A stretch of DNA of 13,163 bases from Modestobacter sp. (GTDB lineage: Bacteria > Actinomycetota > Actinomycetes > Mycobacteriales > Geodermatophilaceae), in NCBI GenBank assembly GCA_025963425.1, contig JAOPUQ010000316.1:1-13163 (forward strand). Direction: 5' to 3'. Positions 1 to 6,272 of this stretch are shown here, piece after piece. The notes beneath the pieces were generated by a model, which saw nothing but the letters and a program-made list of their open reading frames with translations, searched no databases and had not been told where the DNA came from. The translations under genes and the position numbers were made by a program. Position 1 is the first letter of the stretch. Every line of letters starts with the position of its first letter.

Positions 1-96
1 CGGGCCCGGCGGCCGGGTCGTGAGGGTGAGCAGGCCGAACAGGCGGAAGGGTGCGCTCGCTGCGGCGGCCCGTCCCGTCGACGCTGACGCGGACAT
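1..96 (-). CDS. Possible N-terminal fragment of an unidentified protein, cut by the left edge
   Basis: An ATG at 96-94 opens a frame that stays open for 32 codons to the window edge, beginning MSASASTGRAAAASAPFRLF. The Ala/Ser-rich start followed by a hydrophobic stretch (FRLFGLLTL) could be the start of a membrane protein, but too little is visible to name a family. There is no Shine-Dalgarno sequence. A TAGCGT hexamer ends 7 nt before the ATG, which would fit a leaderless transcript, common in actinobacteria. The gene would be divergent from the ene-reductase at 230 and share its upstream region. An open frame this short in such GC-rich DNA can occur by chance, so this is a tentative call. 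Confidence 0.3.
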   Translation of the reverse strand, partial: MSASASTGRAAAASAPFRLFGLLTLTTRPPGP

Positions 97-147
97 GGCG
101 GTGACGCTAGCCACACGTTCGGCACGAGACGACGGTCCCGCCTGAAC

Positions 148-164
148 GTTCTGTTGACCAGAAC
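148..164. promoter_or_regulatory. Operator-like inverted repeat upstream of the ene-reductase gene
   Basis: A perfect 6-bp inverted repeat, GTTCTG-TTGAC-CAGAAC, lies 66 nt upstream of the ene-reductase start, in the region shared with the possible divergent gene at the left edge. Its centre contains TTGAC, which resembles a -35 element, but no convincing -10 hexamer stands at the right distance. The layout is what a repressor site covering a -35 would look like. Ene-reductase genes are often controlled by electrophile- or redox-sensing regulators. Which regulator binds here, if any, is unknown. Confidence 0.4.
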
Positions 165-229
165 AGGTTGCGCGCATCACGTTCCCGGCCGAGCGGAATG
201 GCCCTCCCGCCGACCCCGTTCCCCCAGAC

Positions 230-1312
230 ATGGACCTGTTCTCACCCGTCACTCTCGGCGAGCTCGAGCTCGCCAACCGCGTCGTGATGGCGCCGCTGAC
301 CCGCATGCGCTCCGGGGACACCGGCGTGCCCGGCGACCTCGTCGTCGAGCACTACGCGCAGCGCGCGAGCCTGGGCCTGATCATCACCGAGGGCACCTAC
401 CCGAACCACGAGTCGCAGGGCTTCGTCGGCCAGCCCGGCATCGTGACCGACGAGCAGGTGGCCGGCTGGCGCCGCGTCGCCGAGGCCGTCCACGCCCGCG
501 GCGGCCGCATCGTTCTGCAGGTCATGCATGCCGGGCGCGTCACCCACGCCGACGTCAACGGCGGACGGCGGGTCGTCGGCCCGAGTGCGATCGCCATCGA
601 CGGCGCCGGCCACACCACGAAGGGCAAGCAGGCGTACCCGGTGCCGCACGCGCTCAGCGTCGAGGAGGCCCGGGCCACCCTGGCCGACATCGTTGCCGCC
701 GCGAAGCGGGCCGTGGAGGCCGGCCTGGACGGCGTGGAGGTGCACAGCGCCAACGGCTACCTGCTGCACGAGTTCCTGTCCCCGGCGTCCAACCAGCGCG
801 CGGACGTCTACGGCGGCTCCCCGGAGAACCGGGCGCGCTTCGTCGTCGAGGTCGTCACTGCGGTCGCCGAGGCGATCGGCGCCGGCCGTGTGGGCCTGCG
901 CATCTCCCCCGAGCACAACATCCAGGACGCGCTGGAGACCGACCGGGCCGACGTGCGGGCCACCTACGGCACCCTGGTCGACCAGCTCCGCCCGCTGGGC
1001 CTGGCCTACCTGAGCGTGCTGCACCACGAGCCGGCCGGGGATCTGGTCCAGGAGCTGCGGCAGCGCTTCGACGGCCCGCTGATCGCCAACAGCGGCTTCG
1101 GCACGATCACCACCCGCGCCGAGGCCGTGGCGCTCATCGAGGCCGCGCACGCCGACGCGGTCGCCGTCGGCCGGCCGGTCATCGCCAACCCCGACCTGGT
1201 CGAGCGCTGGGCCGGCGAGCACCCGGAGAACGAGCCGGACGCGGAGACCTTCTACGCCGTCGGCGCCGAGGGCTACACCGACTACCCGACGCTGGCGCTC
1301 AGCCAGAGCTGA
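230..1312 (+). CDS. Old Yellow Enzyme family ene-reductase (NemA-like, FMN-dependent)
   Basis: This 360-residue protein is a TIM-barrel flavoenzyme expected to bind FMN and use NAD(P)H to reduce activated C=C bonds (enones, maleimides) or nitro-compounds in the cytoplasm. The N-terminus MDLFSPVTLGELELANRVVM followed by APLTR is the classic family start, which fixes the ATG even though no good Shine-Dalgarno precedes it. The active-site pair is His172 and Asn175 in HSANGYLL, with the proton-donor Tyr at 177. The signature NQRADVYGGSPENRARF follows, and the C-terminal phosphate-binding region reads NSGFGTITT...VAVGRPVIANPDL. Length matches the family (about 350-370). It is monocistronic: an operator-like repeat lies upstream and a strong hairpin at 1330-1367 ends it. 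The physiological substrate cannot be told from sequence; electrophile detoxification is the usual suggestion. Confidence 0.94.
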   Translation: MDLFSPVTLGELELANRVVMAPLTRMRSGDTGVPGDLVVEHYAQRASLGLIITEGTYPNHESQGFVGQPGIVTDEQVAGWRRVAEAVHARGGRIVLQVMHAGRVTHADVNGGRRVVGPSAIAIDGAGHTTKGKQAYPVPHALSVEEARATLADIVAAAKRAVEAGLDGVEVHSANGYLLHEFLSPASNQRADVYGGSPENRARFVVEVVTAVAEAIGAGRVGLRISPEHNIQDALETDRADVRATYGTLVDQLRPLGLAYLSVLHHEPAGDLVQELRQRFDGPLIANSGFGTITTRAEAVALIEAAHADAVAVGRPVIANPDLVERWAGEHPENEPDAETFYAVGAEGYTDYPTLALSQS

Positions 1313-1329
1313 CCCGGCGCGGCAGGCAC

Positions 1330-1367
1330 GACGAGGGCGGGTTCCCCACCGGGGACCCGCCCTCGTC
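1330..1367 (+). terminator. Strong hairpin terminator after the ene-reductase gene
   Basis: The arms GACGAGGGCGGGT (1330-1342) and ACCCGCCCTCGTC (1355-1367) pair perfectly over 13 bp. Inside them CCCC and GGGG pair around an ACC loop, with one bulged T. It begins 17 nt after the stop codon. There is no U-tract, as is normal for actinobacterial terminators. Confidence 0.82.
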
Positions 1368-1390
1368 GCGTCCGCGGGCAGGTCCCGGTG

Positions 1391-1447
1391 CCCCGGTGGT
1401 CTTCCGCTCTCCACCGGAGAGCGGTTGGATGGAAGCAGCCACCGGGG
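1391..1447 (+). promoter_or_regulatory. Nested inverted repeats in the leader of the receiver-reductase operon
   Basis: An outer 9-bp inverted repeat, CCCCGGTGG (1391-1399) with CCACCGGGG (1439-1447), encloses a second perfect hairpin, CCGCTCTCC-ACC-GGAGAGCGG (1404-1424). The structure begins only 23 nt after the preceding terminator and ends 46 nt before the GTG start of the three-gene operon. It could be a second terminator, a structured 5' leader or a double operator; the sequence does not decide. No clear promoter hexamers are visible between the two structures. Confidence 0.42.
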
Positions 1448-1493
1448 GCCCGCCTCCCGCCAGGCGGCGTCCCCCGGTGCGTCCGGAGGTGAC

Positions 1494-3155
1494 GTGCCCG
1501 CCAGACCGGTCCTGCTGACCGTCGACGACGACCCCGCGGTCAGCCGCGCGATCGCCCGCGACCTGCGCCGCCACTACGGCGACCGGTACCGCATCGTGCG
1601 CGCGGAGAGCGGCGCCGACGCCCTCGCCGCGCTGCGCGAGCTCACCGCCCGCGGGGAGTCCACCGCCCTGCTGCTGGGCGTCCAGCGGATGCCCGGGATG
1701 ACCGGCGTGGAGTTCCTGGAACAGGCCATGGACCTGGTTCCCACCGCCAGGCGGGTGCTGCTGACCGCCTACGCCGACACCGACGCCGCCATCCGGGCGA
1801 TCAACGACGTGGACCTCGACCACTACCTGCTCAAGCCCTGGGACCCGCCGGAGGAGCTCCTCTACCCGGTGCTCGACGAGCTGCTGGAGTCCTGGTCCCG
1901 CGCGGCGCGGGCGCCGTTCGACGGCATCACCCTGCTGGGCCACCAGTGGTCGGCCGAGACCCAGGAGCTCAAGGAGTTCCTGGCCCGCAACCAGGTGCCC
2001 TACCGGCACCTGACCGGCGAGGACGCCGCCGGCATCCGCCGGGCCGCGGACCTCGAGGACGACGCCCGGCTGCCAGCCACCGTCTTCCCCGACGGGGCGG
2101 TGCTCGTCCGGCCCTCGCTGCGCGACGTGGCCACCCGCTGCGGCCTGACCACGACCGCCGGCAGCCCCTTCTACGACGTCGTCGTGGTCGGCGGCGGCCC
2201 GGCCGGGCTCGGCGCCGCGGTGTACGCCGCGAGCGAGGGGCTGCGCACGCTCCTGGTCGAGCGGACCGCCACCGGCGGCCAGGCCGGGCAGAGCAGCAAG
2301 ATCGAGAACTACCTGGGCTTCCCGCGCGGCGTGTCCGGCAACGACCTGGCCCAGCGGGCCCGCGACCAGGCGACCCGCTTCGGCGTCGAGGTGCTCACCG
2401 CCGCCGAGGTCACCGAGATCGCACCCAAGGGCGACGGCCGGTCGATCCACTTCGCCGACGGCAGCCAGGTGGCCGCGCACGCGGTGGTGCTCGCCACCGG
2501 CGTCTCCTGGACCCGGTTGCCGGCCCGGGGCTCCGAGGAGTTCGCCGGCAGGGGTGTCTACTACGGCGCCGTCCCGCACGAGGCCGCCGACTGCGCCGGC
2601 GAGGAGGTCTACGTCGTCGGCGCGGCCAACTCCGCCGGTCAGGCGGCGCTGAACTTCGCCCGGTACGCGCGCCGGGTCGTGATGCTGGTCCGCGGCCCGG
2701 ACCTGCGACGCGGCATGTCGGAGTACCTGGTCGCCCGGATCGAGGCCTCGCCGGTCATCGAGGTGCGCACCTGCACCCAGGTGCAGGCCGTCGAGGGCGG
2801 CGAGCACGTCGAGCGGCTGGTGCTGGCCGACGCGAACACCGGCGGGACCGAGACCGTCCCGGCGTCCCGGCTGTTCGTCTTCATCGGCGCCCGCCCCCTG
2901 ACCGACTGGCTGGGCGAGGCCTTCCGGTGCGACCAGCACGGCTTCCTGCAGACCGGACCGGCCCTGCTGGACGCCGAGGGGCGCCCCCCGCCCGACTGGC
3001 CGCTGTCCCGCAGCCCCTACCACCTCGAGTGCAGCGTTCCCGGGGTGTTCGTGGCCGGTGACGTGCGCGCCGAGTCGGTCAAACGGGTGGCCTCGGCCGT
3101 CGGCGAGGGCGCCATGGCCGTCACGCTCGTGCACCGCTACCTGGAGGCGATCTGA
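1494..3155 (+). CDS. Receiver + glutaredoxin-like + thioredoxin-reductase-like FAD oxidoreductase
   Basis: I start this 553-residue protein at GTG 1494, preceded by GGAGGTGAC; an in-frame TTG at 1425 adds 23 low-complexity residues not expected in the family. Residues 1-125 form a response-regulator receiver with acidic VDDD (10-13), Thr91 and Lys114 (LLKPWDP), but the phospho-acceptor position is Val63 (LLLGVQRMPGM) instead of Asp. Residues about 143-218 resemble a glutaredoxin fold (ITLLGHQWSAET, then LPATVFPDG), with WSAET where a CxxC would sit. Residues 225-553 are a pyridine-nucleotide-disulfide reductase type flavoprotein: FAD motif GGGPAG (233-238), NADPH-site motif GAANSAG (376-382), C-terminal FAD motif VFVAGDV. 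The thioredoxin-reductase CATC is replaced by GAVPHEA (358-364); only Cys367 lies nearby. It is the first gene of a three-gene operon with a histidine kinase and a UBP zinc finger. The substrate is unknown. Confidence 0.93.
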   Translation: MPARPVLLTVDDDPAVSRAIARDLRRHYGDRYRIVRAESGADALAALRELTARGESTALLLGVQRMPGMTGVEFLEQAMDLVPTARRVLLTAYADTDAAIRAINDVDLDHYLLKPWDPPEELLYPVLDELLESWSRAARAPFDGITLLGHQWSAETQELKEFLARNQVPYRHLTGEDAAGIRRAADLEDDARLPATVFPDGAVLVRPSLRDVATRCGLTTTAGSPFYDVVVVGGGPAGLGAAVYAASEGLRTLLVERTATGGQAGQSSKIENYLGFPRGVSGNDLAQRARDQATRFGVEVLTAAEVTEIAPKGDGRSIHFADGSQVAAHAVVLATGVSWTRLPARGSEEFAGRGVYYGAVPHEAADCAGEEVYVVGAANSAGQAALNFARYARRVVMLVRGPDLRRGMSEYLVARIEASPVIEVRTCTQVQAVEGGEHVERLVLADANTGGTETVPASRLFVFIGARPLTDWLGEAFRCDQHGFLQTGPALLDAEGRPPPDWPLSRSPYHLECSVPGVFVAGDVRAESVKRVASAVGEGAMAVTLVHRYLEAI

Positions 3156-3156
3156 C

Positions 3157-4605
3157 ATGACCGCGGAGACCGGCACGCAGCCGACGGGCAGGACATCGGG
3201 GATCGATGTCGCCGAACTGGCCACGCTGTTCCTGTTCGCCGAACTGGGCGAGGAGGACCAGCGCTGGGTCGCCGAGCGGTCCGAGCTGCGGGCCTACGAC
3301 GCCGACGTCACCGTGTTCACCCAGGGCACCCCGGCCGACGCCCTCTACGTGCTCCTGGACGGCGGGCTGCGGCTGTCCACGAGCGTCGACGCCGAGGACG
3401 TCGTGCTCAACGACACGACGTACCGCGGCGCCTACGCCGGCGCGGTCCGGGCGTTCATCAGGACCCAGGACCCGAACTTCCAGACGACCCTGCGCACCAC
3501 CCGGCCCAGCCGGTTCCTGCGGCTGCCCGCCGCGGACTTCGGTGCGCTGGTGCACCGGCAGTGCCCGATGGCGGTCCACCTGCTCGACGGGCTCTACGAG
3601 GGCATCCGGGTCACCGAGTCCACGATGCGCCAGCGCGAGCACCTGGTGCAGCTCGGTGCCCTGTCGGCCAACCTCGCCCACGAGCTGAACAACCCGGCCG
3701 CGGCGGCCGTGCGGGCCACCGAGCAGCTGCGCTCCCGGGTCGCCGGGATGCGCCACAAGCTCGGCCTGCTGGCCGAGGGAGGCGTCTCCGCCGAGCTGGT
3801 CGCCCGGCTGATCACGACCCAGGAGGGCGCCGTCGAGCGGGCGGTGAAGCCCCGCCCGCGGCTGACCGCGCTGGAGGAGAGCGACCTGGAGGACACGATC
3901 GCCGACCGGCTCGACGACATCGGGGTGGCCGGGGCCAACGACCTGGCTCCGGTGTTCGCCGCCTCCGGGATGGACGCCGGCTGGGTCGACGAGGTCGTCG
4001 AGCAGGTCGACTCGGGGCTGGCGTGGGACGGCGCGTTCCGCTGGCTGGGCTACACGCTGGAGACCGAGGCGCTGATGGACGAGATCGAGGAGGCGACCAC
4101 CCGGATCTCCTCCCTCGTCGGCGCGGTCAAGCAGTACTCGCACCTGGACCAGGCCCAGCACTCCGACGTCGACGTGCGCCCCGGCCTGGACAGCACACTG
4201 GTGATGCTGGGCCGCAAGCTCGGTGGCATCGACGTGCGCCGCGACTACGACGACGACCTGCCCCGGGTGCCCGGCTACCCGGCCGAGCTGAACCAGGTGT
4301 GGACGAACCTGATCGACAACGCCGTCGATGCGATGCAGGGCGCCGGCGTCCTCCACCTGCGGGTCCGGTCGGATGACGGGACGGTGCTGGTCGAGGTGGC
4401 CGACGACGGCCCCGGCGTCCCGGAGGCGGTCCGCGAGCACCTGTTCGAGCCCTTCGTCACCACCAAGGCGGCCGGTGACGGCAGCGGCCTGGGCCTGGAC
4501 AACGCCCGGCGGATCGTGGAACGACGGCACGGCGGGTCGCTGAGCTACACGACCGGCCCCGAGGGCACGACCTTCTGCGTCCGGCTGCCGGCCGGCCAGC
4601 GATGA
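3157..4605 (+). CDS. Histidine kinase with N-terminal CRP/cNMP-type sensor domain
   Basis: This 482-residue soluble sensor kinase starts at ATG 3157, 1 nt after the reductase stop codon, with GGAGG 9 nt upstream. Residues about 20-145 are a cyclic-nucleotide-binding-type beta-roll (VTVFTQGTPADALYVLLDGG, later RFLRLPAADFGALV). The usual phosphate-binding cassette (GE..LL..RSA) is not recognisable, so cNMP binding is doubtful. The H-box is LGALSANLAHELNNPAAAA with His175. About 209 residues separate it from the N-box (NLIDNAVDAM, Asn384 and Asn388), roughly 100 more than usual, because of an acidic helical insertion at about 200-300. The ATPase motifs follow: DDGPG (416-420), FEPF (430-433), GSGLGL (442-447). 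There is no transmembrane segment. The natural partner is the receiver of the upstream flavoprotein, but that receiver lacks its phospho-acceptor Asp. Confidence 0.93.
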   Translation: MTAETGTQPTGRTSGIDVAELATLFLFAELGEEDQRWVAERSELRAYDADVTVFTQGTPADALYVLLDGGLRLSTSVDAEDVVLNDTTYRGAYAGAVRAFIRTQDPNFQTTLRTTRPSRFLRLPAADFGALVHRQCPMAVHLLDGLYEGIRVTESTMRQREHLVQLGALSANLAHELNNPAAAAVRATEQLRSRVAGMRHKLGLLAEGGVSAELVARLITTQEGAVERAVKPRPRLTALEESDLEDTIADRLDDIGVAGANDLAPVFAASGMDAGWVDEVVEQVDSGLAWDGAFRWLGYTLETEALMDEIEEATTRISSLVGAVKQYSHLDQAQHSDVDVRPGLDSTLVMLGRKLGGIDVRRDYDDDLPRVPGYPAELNQVWTNLIDNAVDAMQGAGVLHLRVRSDDGTVLVEVADDGPGVPEAVREHLFEPFVTTKAAGDGSGLGLDNARRIVERRHGGSLSYTTGPEGTTFCVRLPAGQR

Positions 4606-4925
4606 GCGGGGACCGGCTGTCGGACCAGACGGCGGTGTGGCGGGTGGAGTCCGACCGCCCCGGCGCCGAGTGCGGTCACCTGGGCGACCTGCCCGCCCGG
4701 GCCGCGGTGGGGACCGAGTGCGTGGACTGCGTGCGGATGGGCACCCGGTGGGTGCATCTGCGCCGCTGCCTGACCTGCGACGAGGTGCACTGCTGCGACG
4801 ACTCCCCGCAGCGGCACGCCAGCGCCCACTTCCACGCCGTCGGCCACCCGGTCATCGCCTCCGCGGAGCGCGGCGAGGACTGGGCCTGGTGCTACGCCGA
4901 CGACCTGTTCCTGCTCCCCCGCTGA
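4602..4925 (+). CDS. UBP-type zinc finger protein, 107 residues
   Basis: This small protein is almost entirely one ZnF-UBP domain. Candidate zinc ligands are Cys24, His26, Cys40, Cys43, Cys56, Cys59, Cys64/Cys65, His72, His76, His78 and His82. They sit in the family pattern ECGH...CVDC...CLTCDEVHCCDDS...RHASAHFH..GHPV. In eukaryotic deubiquitinases this fold binds the C-terminal Gly-Gly of free ubiquitin. Actinobacteria lack canonical ubiquitin (some have Pup), so the bacterial ligand is unknown. The start codon overlaps the kinase stop in an ATGA tetranucleotide, which indicates translational coupling and probable matched expression with the kinase and flavoreductase. The run of Cys/His ligands makes it a plausible zinc- or redox-sensing partner in the module; that role is inference. 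A convergent hairpin follows at 4937-4964. Confidence 0.92.
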   Translation: MSGDRLSDQTAVWRVESDRPGAECGHLGDLPARAAVGTECVDCVRMGTRWVHLRRCLTCDEVHCCDDSPQRHASAHFHAVGHPVIASAERGEDWAWCYADDLFLLPR

Positions 4926-4936
4926 CCCCCGTTCCA

Positions 4937-4964
4937 GCGGTGCTTCCGGTACCGAAAGCACCGC
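4937..4964. terminator. Hairpin between convergent genes, probable bidirectional terminator
   Basis: The arms GCGGTGCTT (4937-4945) and AAGCACCGC (4956-4964) pair over 9 bp. They enclose the palindrome CGGTACCG with one C/A mismatch. The hairpin lies 12 nt after the zinc-finger stop codon and 30 nt before the end of the convergent racemase gene. An outer 7-bp pair, CTGACCC (4922-4928) and GGGTCAG (4992-4998), could close a larger stem that contains both stop codons. Confidence 0.65.
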
Positions 4965-4982
4965 GCTCTCGGTACCGAAAGC
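4947..4982. repeat. Direct repeat of CGGTACCGAAAGC in a convergent intergenic region
   Basis: The 13-mer CGGTACCGAAAGC occurs twice, at 4947-4959 and 4970-4982, with a 23-bp period. Each copy contains the palindrome CGGTACCG. The first copy also forms the tip and right arm of the terminator hairpin, so the second may be a partial duplication of it or an alternative pairing partner. Confidence 0.55.
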
Positions 4983-4994
4983 CCCAGGGGTGGG

Positions 4995-6272
4995 TCAGAC
5001 GGTGCCGCGCACGTAGGGGATGGTCTGCGGGCCCTCGGGGAGCACGCACACCCGGGCGCCCGGCCCGGCCTTCGCCACCGCCTCGGCGACGGTCGCCGCG
5101 ATGTCCGCCGTCTGCTCCAGGTGCGCCTCCGCCAGCTCGACGTCCGAGAGGTACGAGGTGTGCATGACCACCCGGTGCGCGGACTGGATGCGGGCCTGGA
5201 TCTGCACCTGCCACTGGTCGGGCACGGTGACCTCGCGGGCGCTGATCAGCTCCAGCAGCGCCTCCGGTGAGTCGGCCGAGGTGAGCACCTCGCGGTAGGA
5301 GCCGTGGTCGGGGTAGCCGTCGGCGCACTCGGCGGCGCAGACGATCAGCCCGTCCGGCCGGGTCACCTGGGCGGCGGCGGACATGCCCTTCACCGACTGG
5401 TAGAGGTTCTGGTCCAGCGGGAACCCGGAGCCGGTGGTGACGACCACGTCGAACAGCGCGTCCACCGGGGCCATCGCCACCTCCCGGGCCCGCTCGATGG
5501 CCACCGCGTGCATCTCCAGGATGTCCCCGCCGAACGCGGCGATGACCTCCTGCCGCTGGTTGAGGATCACGTCGAAGGCGTAGGTCACCCCGGTGGCCGC
5601 GGCGATGGCCCGGACGTCGTCGTGCACCGGGTTGCCCTCGGTGACCCCCCAGGTGGCGCGCGGGTCGCCGATCCGCGTGGCGTCGTGCAGGACCAGCACG
5701 GTGTCCAGCGCGGCCAGGCCCGGGGCGACCATCTTGGGCCCGCCGGAGAACCCGGCGAAGAAGTGCGGCTCCACGAAGCCGGTGGTCAGCCGGACGTCGG
5801 CGTCCACCCACTGCTCGTTGAGCCAGACCGGGACGCCGTCGCCGTAGGTGCCGACGAAGCGGTGCGTGTCGCTCGCCCGGGAGTCGTGGTTGACGATCCG
5901 CACCGAGTCCACGACGGCGTCGCCGAACATGGCGCGCAGCTCGGCCTCGGTGTTGGCCCGGTGGGTGCCGGTGGCGACCAGCACCACCACGTCCTCCAGG
6001 TCGACGACGCCGTCCAGCTCCTCCAGCAGCACCGGGATCATCAGGTGCCGGGGCTGGGCACGGGTGCCGTCGCAGGCCGAGATCGCCACCGTCTGCCCGC
6101 GCTGCACCCGCTCGCGCAGCGGCAGCCCGGACACCGGCTCGCGCAGCGCGCGGCGCAGCTCGGCCGGGACGTCGGGCGCGGCGGCGTGCGGCACCGGGGT
6201 GATCACCGCGGCGTCGTCGGGCACCTCGACGGTCAGCCCGTCGCGCCCGTAGGCCAGGGTCACCTGCCGCAT
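4995..6272 (-). CDS. larA: LarA-family nickel-dependent 2-hydroxyacid (lactate) racemase
   Basis: LarA enzymes racemise or epimerise 2-hydroxyacids such as lactate, using a nickel-pincer nucleotide covalently bound to a lysine. I start at ATG 6272 (MRQVTLAYGRDGL), which has GAGGAGG 5 nt upstream; an in-frame start at 6380 would add 36 unsupported residues. The resulting 425 residues match the family length of about 424. The residues known from the Lactiplantibacillus plantarum enzyme are present at a constant offset of four: Asp68 and Arg71 (CDGTR), His104 (ATGTHR), His170 and Lys180 (EPHFFAGFSGGPKM), and His196 (VLHDATR). Lys180 would carry the cofactor and His196 would bind nickel. LYQSVKG (290-296) is also conserved. 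The cofactor-making genes larB, larC and larE are not in this window, so they must lie elsewhere if the enzyme is active. The true substrate may not be lactate. Confidence 0.92.
   Translation of the reverse strand: MRQVTLAYGRDGLTVEVPDDAAVITPVPHAAAPDVPAELRRALREPVSGLPLRERVQRGQTVAISACDGTRAQPRHLMIPVLLEELDGVVDLEDVVVLVATGTHRANTEAELRAMFGDAVVDSVRIVNHDSRASDTHRFVGTYGDGVPVWLNEQWVDADVRLTTGFVEPHFFAGFSGGPKMVAPGLAALDTVLVLHDATRIGDPRATWGVTEGNPVHDDVRAIAAATGVTYAFDVILNQRQEVIAAFGGDILEMHAVAIERAREVAMAPVDALFDVVVTTGSGFPLDQNLYQSVKGMSAAAQVTRPDGLIVCAAECADGYPDHGSYREVLTSADSPEALLELISAREVTVPDQWQVQIQARIQSAHRVVMHTSYLSDVELAEAHLEQTADIAATVAEAVAKAGPGARVCVLPEGPQTIPYVRGTV

Noticed and set aside
1425..1493. TTG start at 1425 for the receiver-reductase
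   Set aside because: The 23 extra residues are Ser/Gly/Pro-rich and unlike a receiver N-terminus, and the frame would begin right against the stem of a hairpin. GTG 1494 has a complete GGAGG in front and begins two residues before the normal receiver sequence.
154..1518. Long plus-strand frame overlapping the ene-reductase in another phase
   Set aside because: The translation is Arg/Pro-rich, and the overlapping frame at 230 encodes an unmistakable Old Yellow Enzyme.
1299..3224. Long open frame on the minus strand opposite the receiver-reductase gene (641 codons)
   Set aside because: It is antisense to a clearly conserved flavoprotein, its translation is low-complexity Gly/Ala/Arg/Val-rich without any motif, and such frames are expected in very GC-rich DNA.
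4602..4925. Idea that the UBP zinc finger proves a bacterial ubiquitin system here
   Set aside because: No ubiquitin-like protein, E1/E2-like enzyme or JAB peptidase is encoded in the window, so only the domain itself can be claimed.
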